A stretch of 64,000 nt of DNA from the NCBI GenBank assembly GCA_009996515.1, contig JAACZV010000003.1:186001-250000 (forward strand), given 5' to 3'. The notes beneath the pieces were generated by a model, which saw only the letters and a program-made list of their open reading frames with translations, was not told where the DNA came from and searched no databases. Every line of letters begins with the position of its first letter. Position 1 is the first letter of the stretch. Both the position numbers and the translations under genes were made by a program. Below are positions 59,388 through 64,000 of the stretch, piece after piece. The DNA comes from Comamonadaceae bacterium. GTDB lineage: Bacteria; Pseudomonadota; Gammaproteobacteria; Burkholderiales; Burkholderiaceae_C.

Positions 59388-60292
59388 CACCAGGTCTTGC
59401 GTTGCAGTTCTTCGAGGATCTCGCCGTAGATGCGGTAGCGGCTGGCGCTGATCAGGCCCGCCTCCAGCGCGGCGCGCACGCCGCAGCCCGGCTCGTGCGT
59501 GTGCGAGCAGTTGGCGAAGCGGCAGTCGGCATGCTCGCGCAGGTCGGGCATGAAGCGCCACAGCTCGGCGGCGGCGATCTGGCCCAGGCCGAACTGCTGG
59601 AAGCCGGGCGAATCGATCAGCGCCGTGGCGCGCGTCTCGTCGGTCCAGTACCACTGCGTCGTCGTCGTCGTGTGGCGGCCCGAGTTCAAGGCCTGCGAGA
59701 TCTCGCCGACCTGGGCCTGGGCATTCTTCACGAGCAGGTTGATCAGCGTGCTCTTGCCCGTGCCGCTGGGGCCCAGCACGAACGTGCGCTGATCCTGCAG
59801 CCAGGGCGTCAGCGTGGCGCGCGAGCCCTCGCGGTCGGCCTTCAGCGCGACCTCGAACATCGTCAACCCCATCGCGCGATAGGGCGCCAGCCGCTCCCGG
59901 GCCGCGTCGCTGCCGGGCAGGTCGGTCTTGTTCAGCGCGATGGCCGCGCGTATGCCGGCCGCCTCTGCGGCGATCAGCGCGCGCGCCAGCTGCGACTCGC
60001 TGAACACCGGCTCGACGGCGACCAGCACCAGCATCTGGTCCAGGTTGGCGGCGAAGCTCTTGGTCTTCCACTCGTCCTGGCGGAACAGCAGGTTGCGGCG
60101 TGGCTCGACGGCCTCGATGACGCCCTCGTCCGCACTCGCCTCGGCAAAGCGCACCCGGTCGCCGACGACGGCATCGCTCTTCTTGCCGCGCGGATGGCAG
60201 ACGAAGCGATGGCCGTCCGCGTCCTCGACGATGTAGTGGCGGCCGTGGCCGCGCACGACCAGCCCCAGGTCCAGCGTATCGAAACGGCTCAT
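59387..60292 (-). CDS. rsgA: Ribosome small subunit-dependent GTPase A
   Basis: Circularly permuted GTPase for late 30S subunit maturation. An N-terminal OB fold is followed by G4 ALNKTDL, G1 LGPSGTGKSTLINLL, G2 region GRHTTTTTQ, and G3 DSPGFQQFGL, then a zinc domain with CRFANCSHTHEPGC. 301 residues is normal. ATG at 60292 overlaps the pterin dehydratase stop as ATGA. Confidence 0.97.
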   Translation of the reverse strand: MSRFDTLDLGLVVRGHGRHYIVEDADGHRFVCHPRGKKSDAVVGDRVRFAEASADEGVIEAVEPRRNLLFRQDEWKTKSFAANLDQMLVLVAVEPVFSESQLARALIAAEAAGIRAAIALNKTDLPGSDAARERLAPYRAMGLTMFEVALKADREGSRATLTPWLQDQRTFVLGPSGTGKSTLINLLVKNAQAQVGEISQALNSGRHTTTTTQWYWTDETRATALIDSPGFQQFGLGQIAAAELWRFMPDLREHADCRFANCSHTHEPGCGVRAALEAGLISASRYRIYGEILEELQRKTW

Positions 60293-60624
60293 CCGCCGCT
60301 GGCTTCGGGCAGCGCGCTGACCTGGGCGGCGCAGATGGCGTCGTTCAGCGTCAGGCCGCCGCGCGAATGGGTGGTCCAGCTGACGGTGCAGGCGTTGTAG
60401 CCGACCAGCATCTCGGGATGGTGGTCCTGCGCGTGGGCGATCTCGGCGACCGCGTCGACGAAGGCCATGGTCTGGTAGAAGTTGTCGAAGCCGAAGCGGC
60501 GCGCGATCAGCCTGGCCTCGGGGTCGGGCTGCCAGCCGGGCAGGGCGGCCAGCACGCGCTCGCGCGTGTCGGCGTCCAGCAGCGGGGCCTTGGGGTCACA
60601 TTGGGCGAGCAGCAGGTCGTTCAT
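60289..60624 (-). CDS. 4a-hydroxytetrahydrobiopterin dehydratase
   Basis: A 111-residue pterin-4a-carbinolamine dehydratase (PhhB/PCD fold) recycling the pterin cofactor of phenylalanine hydroxylase; may also serve molybdopterin metabolism. The motif HAQDHHPEMLVGYNACTVSWTTH carries the catalytic His residues. No phhA is nearby. Overlaps both neighbours by 4 bp. Confidence 0.93.
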   Translation of the reverse strand: MNDLLLAQCDPKAPLLDADTRERVLAALPGWQPDPEARLIARRFGFDNFYQTMAFVDAVAEIAHAQDHHPEMLVGYNACTVSWTTHSRGGLTLNDAICAAQVSALPEASGG

Positions 60625-61892
60625 GAGGCAAGCGCTGCGAGCCGTTCGGCAGCGGGGGGATGCGAGTAGTAGAAGCGGGCGTAGACCGGGTCGGGCGTCA
60701 GCGTGCCGGCGTTGTCCTCGTGCAGCTTGAGCAGCGCGGACGACAGGTCCGGGCCGCTGGCCTGGGCGCGGGCGTAGGCGTCGGCCTGGAACTCGTCGCG
60801 GCGCGAGAAGTGGCTGGCCAGCGGCGTGACGAAGAAGCCGAACACCGGGCCGGCGAGCAGGAACAGCATCAGCGCCAGCGCGTCGTTGGGCGCGCCGAGG
60901 TTGGGCACCACGCCCAGGCCCAGATAGAAGGCCGGCATGGCGCTCAGCCAGCCCAGCAGCGCGAAGCCCGCCAGGCTCATCGCGAACATCAGCGCGATGC
61001 GCTTGGTGATGTGATGGTGCTTGAAGTGGCCCAGCTCGTGCGCGAGCACGGCTTCCACCTCGGCGCCGTTGAGCTTGGCCAGCAGCGTGTCGAAGAAGAC
61101 GACGCGCTTGGCCGGGCCGAAGCCGCTGAAATAGGCGTTGCCATGCGCCGAGCGGCGGCTGCCGTCCATGACGAACAAGCCCTTGGCCGCGAAGCCGCAG
61201 CGCGCCATCAGCCGCTCCACGCGCTCACGCAGCGCGCCATCGGCGAGCGGCTCGAACTTGTTGAACAGCGGCGCGATGACGGTCGGGTAGATGACCATGA
61301 CGAGCAGGTTGAAGCCCATCCACGCGCCCCAGGCCCACAGCCACCAGCGCGGGCCGGCGGCGCCCATCAGCCACAGGATCAGCGCGACGATGGGCAGGCC
61401 CAGCAGCGCGCCCACGGCCAGGCCCTTGGCCATGTCGGCGAAGAACAGCCGCGGCGTCGTGCGGTTGAAGCCGAAGGCCTGCTCGATGCGGAAGGTGGAC
61501 CACAGCTCCCAGGGCAGGTCCAGCAGTGCGCCGATCAGCAGGAAGGTGGCGATGAGGCCCAGCTGGTAGCCCATGGCCTGCCAGCCCTCGGGCAGTGCCA
61601 GGCTGGCGTCCAGCACCCAGCCGTTCAGCGCATTCAGGCCGCCCAGCAGCGTCCAGCCCAGCAGCACGACGGCATTGAAGGCCAGGGCCAGCAGGCCGAA
61701 GCGGCTGCGCGCGATGGTGTAGTCGGCCGCCTTCTGGTGGGCCGCCAGCGTCACGCTGCCGGCAAAGACCGCCGGCACCTGGCCGCGGTGGGCGGCGACA
61801 TGGCGCACCTGCCGCGACGCGAGCCAGAACTTGACGAGCAGCGAGGCTGCGAGCGCAACGGCGAACGCGAGGGACAACGGCATGGGGGACAT
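60621..61892 (-). CDS. M48 family CAAX-protease-like metallopeptidase
   Basis: A 423-residue integral membrane zinc peptidase of the Ste24/HtpX group with about seven membrane segments. The zinc motif is [13 protein letters not shown], with the third ligand Glu in [28 protein letters not shown] is typical of the Ste24 type. In bacteria it probably takes part in membrane protein quality control. ATG at 61892 chosen over a TTG six bases upstream. First gene of the overlapping operon with the pterin dehydratase, rsgA and the lipoprotein. Confidence 0.92.
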   Translation of the reverse strand: MSPMPLSLAFAVALAASLLVKFWLASRQVRHVAAHRGQVPAVFAGSVTLAAHQKAADYTIARSRFGLLALAFNAVVLLGWTLLGGLNALNGWVLDASLALPEGWQAMGYQLGLIATFLLIGALLDLPWELWSTFRIEQAFGFNRTTPRLFFADMAKGLAVGALLGLPIVALILWLMGAAGPRWWLWAWGAWMGFNLLVMVIYPTVIAPLFNKFEPLADGALRERVERLMARCGFAAKGLFVMDGSRRSAHGNAYFSGFGPAKRVVFFDTLLAKLNGAEVEAVLAHELGHFKHHHITKRIALMFAMSLAGFALLGWLSAMPAFYLGLGVVPNLGAPNDALALMLFLLAGPVFGFFVTPLASHFSRRDEFQADAYARAQASGPDLSSALLKLHEDNAGTLTPDPVYARFYYSHPPAAERLAALAS

Positions 61893-61930
61893 GCGCAAAT
61901 TTTAGGCTGCGAGAATCCGGCCTCCCCAGA

Positions 61931-62500
61931 ATGAGCTTCACCATGTCCGACACCCTTGCCATCAGCGACAGCAACCTGATCTGGATCGACCTCGAGATGA
62001 CGGGCCTGTACCCCGACCGCGACCGCATCATCGAGATCGCCGTCGTCGTCACCGACCCGCTGCTCGAGAAGCGCGTCGAAGGCCCGGTCTTCGCCATCCA
62101 CCAGAGCGACGCGACGCTGGACGCGATGGACGCCTGGAACAAGGGCACGCACGGCAGGAGCGGCCTCATCGACCGCGTGAAGGCCTCCACCATCTCCGAG
62201 GCCGAGGCCGCCGCCCAGACCATCGCGTTTCTGAAGGCTTACGTGCCCAAGGGCAAGAGCCCCATGTGCGGCAACAGCATCTGCCAGGACCGCCGCTTCC
62301 TGGCCAACTACATGCCCGAGCTGGAAGACTTCTTCCACTACCGCAACCTGGACGTGTCCACGCTCAAGGAACTGGCCAAGCGCTGGAAGCCGGCCGCGCT
62401 GGAAGGCTTCAAGAAGGCGCAGGCGCACACGGCGCTGGCCGACATCCACGAGTCCATCGACGAGCTGGTGCACTACCGGACCCACTTCCTGGCGCTTTGA
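61931..62500 (+). CDS. orn: Oligoribonuclease
   Basis: Essential 3-prime exonuclease degrading 2-5 nt RNAs, including pGpG from c-di-GMP breakdown. The 189-residue DEDDh protein shows [22 protein letters not shown] (DE), SICQDRRFL (D) and [11 protein letters not shown] (H and D). ATG at 61931; the next ATG at 61943 would also be acceptable. The stop overlaps the next gene start as TTGA. Confidence 0.96.
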   Translation: MSFTMSDTLAISDSNLIWIDLEMTGLYPDRDRIIEIAVVVTDPLLEKRVEGPVFAIHQSDATLDAMDAWNKGTHGRSGLIDRVKASTISEAEAAAQTIAFLKAYVPKGKSPMCGNSICQDRRFLANYMPELEDFFHYRNLDVSTLKELAKRWKPAALEGFKKAQAHTALADIHESIDELVHYRTHFLAL

Positions 62501-64000
62501 TCCACGCGGCGTTCGACTTCCCCCGCCACCCGCTGGCCCGCGAGGACGGCGAGCGCCTGCGCGGCTGCTGGTCCGCGCCGCCGGCGCGCTGGCTGAGGGC
62601 GCTGCGGCTGCAGGACGTGCGTGGCGTCATCGCCGCGGCCGAGGCGGCCGCGCGCGGCGGCGCCTGGGTGCTGGGCGGCCTGCGCTATGAGGCGGCCGCG
62701 GCCTTCGATGCGGCGCTGTCCACGCATGACGGCCAGCTGCCGCTGGCCGAGTTCGCCGTCTACGACACCGCGCCCGGGCCCTGGCCGGAACTGCCGCCGC
62801 CGCACACCGGCCCGCTGGGCTGGCAGGACGAGCCGCGGGATGCGAGTGGCGCGATCGAGCGCATCCGCGACTACATCCGCGCCGGCGACTGCTACCAGGT
62901 CAACCTGACGACGCGGCTGAGCGCCGCAGCGGCCGGGCTGGACCCGGCGCAGCTCTTCCTCGCGCTGCACGCCAGCCAGCCGGGGGGCTTCAGCCTGTTC
63001 CTGCTGGACGTGCAAACCCGGGCCGGCGCGGCCAGCGTGTCGCCCGAGCTGTTCTTCGACTGGCGCCCCGTGCCCGGCGCCAAGGCCAGCTGGCTGCTGG
63101 CCGCCCAGCCCATGAAGGGCACGGCGGCGCGCGGCCGCGACCGGGTCGACGACGAGGCGGCCCAGGCGCACCTGCGCACCAGCGAGAAGGAGCGCGCCGA
63201 GAACCTGATGATCGTGGACCTGCTGCGCAACGACCTGAGCCGCGTGGCCCAGCTCGGAACGGTGCGCGTGCCGCGCCTGTTCGAGCTGCACGCGCTGCCC
63301 ACGGTCTGGCAGATGACGTCCACCGTCACCGCCGTCAGCCGCGCCGGGCTGACGCTGGACCAGGCCTTCGCGGCGCTGTTCCCCTGCGGCTCGGTGACCG
63401 GCGCGCCCAAGATCCGCGCGATGCAGGTCATCCGCGAGCTGGAGCCCACGGCGCGCGGCTGGTATTGCGGGGCGCTGGGGCTGATCCAGCCGGGCGGCAT
63501 CGCGACCTTCAACGTGCCGATACGCACCGTCGAATTCCACGGCGAGGCGCTGACCTGCGGCATCGGCAGCGCCATCACGCTGGACAGCGAGCCCGCCGCC
63601 GAGATCGCCGAGTGGCGGGCCAAGGCGCGCTTCCTCGCGCGGGCCGAGGCGCCCGTGCAGGCGCTGGAGACGCTGCGAGTGGAGGGCGGCAAGGCGCTGC
63701 GCGGCGAGGCCCACCTGGCCCGCATGCAGCGGACGGCACGGCATTTCGGCCTGCGTTTTTCGCCCGCCGAGGCGCGCGCCTATCTCCAGGCCGTCGCTCA
63801 GGCCCAGCCCGAAGGCCGCTGGCGGCTGCGGCTGACGAGCGACGCCGAGGGACGACTCGCGCACACGCTTGCCGCCTTCGCGCCCGTGCCCGGGCCGGTG
63901 CGGCTCGCGCTGGCGGACCGGCCCATCGCCACGCGCGGCCCCGGGGCCGAGTTCCTCGCCCACAAGACCACGCGGCGCGAGGCCTATGCCGGCTTCGCCA
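62497..64000 (+). CDS. pabB: Aminodeoxychorismate synthase component I fused to aminodeoxychorismate lyase (PabB-PabC), 3-prime partial
   Basis: Folate pathway enzyme making 4-amino-4-deoxychorismate from chorismate, then p-aminobenzoate. The frame is open from a TTG at 62497 (overlapping the orn stop) to the window end, 501 codons. The chorismate-binding half (about 1-385) has [20 protein letters not shown] and [16 protein letters not shown]; the VTGAPK form favours PabB over TrpE. After about residue 385 a class IV aminotransferase-like domain begins ([14 protein letters not shown], and [12 protein letters not shown] with a likely PLP Lys), so the protein is a fusion. The end of the lyase domain lies outside. 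Confidence 0.9.
   Translation, partial: MIHAAFDFPRHPLAREDGERLRGCWSAPPARWLRALRLQDVRGVIAAAEAAARGGAWVLGGLRYEAAAAFDAALSTHDGQLPLAEFAVYDTAPGPWPELPPPHTGPLGWQDEPRDASGAIERIRDYIRAGDCYQVNLTTRLSAAAAGLDPAQLFLALHASQPGGFSLFLLDVQTRAGAASVSPELFFDWRPVPGAKASWLLAAQPMKGTAARGRDRVDDEAAQAHLRTSEKERAENLMIVDLLRNDLSRVAQLGTVRVPRLFELHALPTVWQMTSTVTAVSRAGLTLDQAFAALFPCGSVTGAPKIRAMQVIRELEPTARGWYCGALGLIQPGGIATFNVPIRTVEFHGEALTCGIGSAITLDSEPAAEIAEWRAKARFLARAEAPVQALETLRVEGGKALRGEAHLARMQRTARHFGLRFSPAEARAYLQAVAQAQPEGRWRLRLTSDAEGRLAHTLAAFAPVPGPVRLALADRPIATRGPGAEFLAHKTTRREAYAGFA

Overview
The window is high-GC DNA (roughly 65-70 percent G+C by eye), densely packed, with many ATGA, GTGA and TTGA start/stop overlaps. Gene content points to a free-living Burkholderiales bacterium of the Roseateles / Pelomonas / Mitsuaria / Rubrivivax type: FNR next to hemN, homodimeric and monomeric isocitrate dehydrogenases side by side, a clpS-clpA pair, an lpxH-ppiB-ppiA block, an accA-tilS-lysC-tRNA-Ser block, and several TonB-dependent receptors. 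This placement is inference from protein content; no rRNA is present. I see no insertion sequence, prophage or CRISPR array.

Layout. 1-7.2 kb: start of a type II NADH dehydrogenase, fnr, hemN with an FNR box between them, a TauE/SafE-like membrane protein, icd, a monomeric IDH and a cold-shock protein. 7.3-10.1 kb: clpS-clpA. 10.4-15.1 kb: four exported proteins of unknown role, the last a lipoprotein with CsgG/FlgT-like features; this is the least explained cluster. 15.1-18.3 kb: a minus-strand operon (MtfA-like peptidase, lpxH, ppiB, ppiA, TPR protein). 18.4-24.3 kb: cysS, alkA, accA, tilS, lysC and tRNA-Ser(GCU). 24.8-32.97 kb: a CHASE-PAS-GGDEF cyclase, fdhD, a PaiB-like protein, a DUF72 protein, ETF-quinone oxidoreductase, an SDR, YceH and a thioesterase.

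32.96-38.6 kb looks like a polymer-scavenging locus: a TonB-dependent receptor divergent from two cyanophycinase-family peptidases, one with a signal peptide and one without. 38.6-40.8 kb holds small housekeeping or unknown genes. 41.06-42.75 kb is an MHS-type transporter behind a strikingly structured 230-nt leader. 42.9-50.2 kb is a sucrose utilisation island: LacI regulator, palindromic operator, TonB-dependent receptor, fructokinase, sugar/H+ symporter and sucrose phosphorylase. Sucrose would cross the outer membrane by the receptor and the inner membrane by the symporter, then be split by phosphate to glucose-1-phosphate and fructose, which the kinase phosphorylates.

50.3-58.7 kb: a hybrid-less sensor kinase divergent from an orphan periplasmic binding protein, two SDRs, a penicillin-acylase-family hydrolase and a CsgG-like/SH3 protein. 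58.7-64 kb: a tightly overlapping minus-strand operon (M48 peptidase, pterin dehydratase, rsgA, DUF3047 lipoprotein), then orn and a PabB-PabC fusion that runs off the end.
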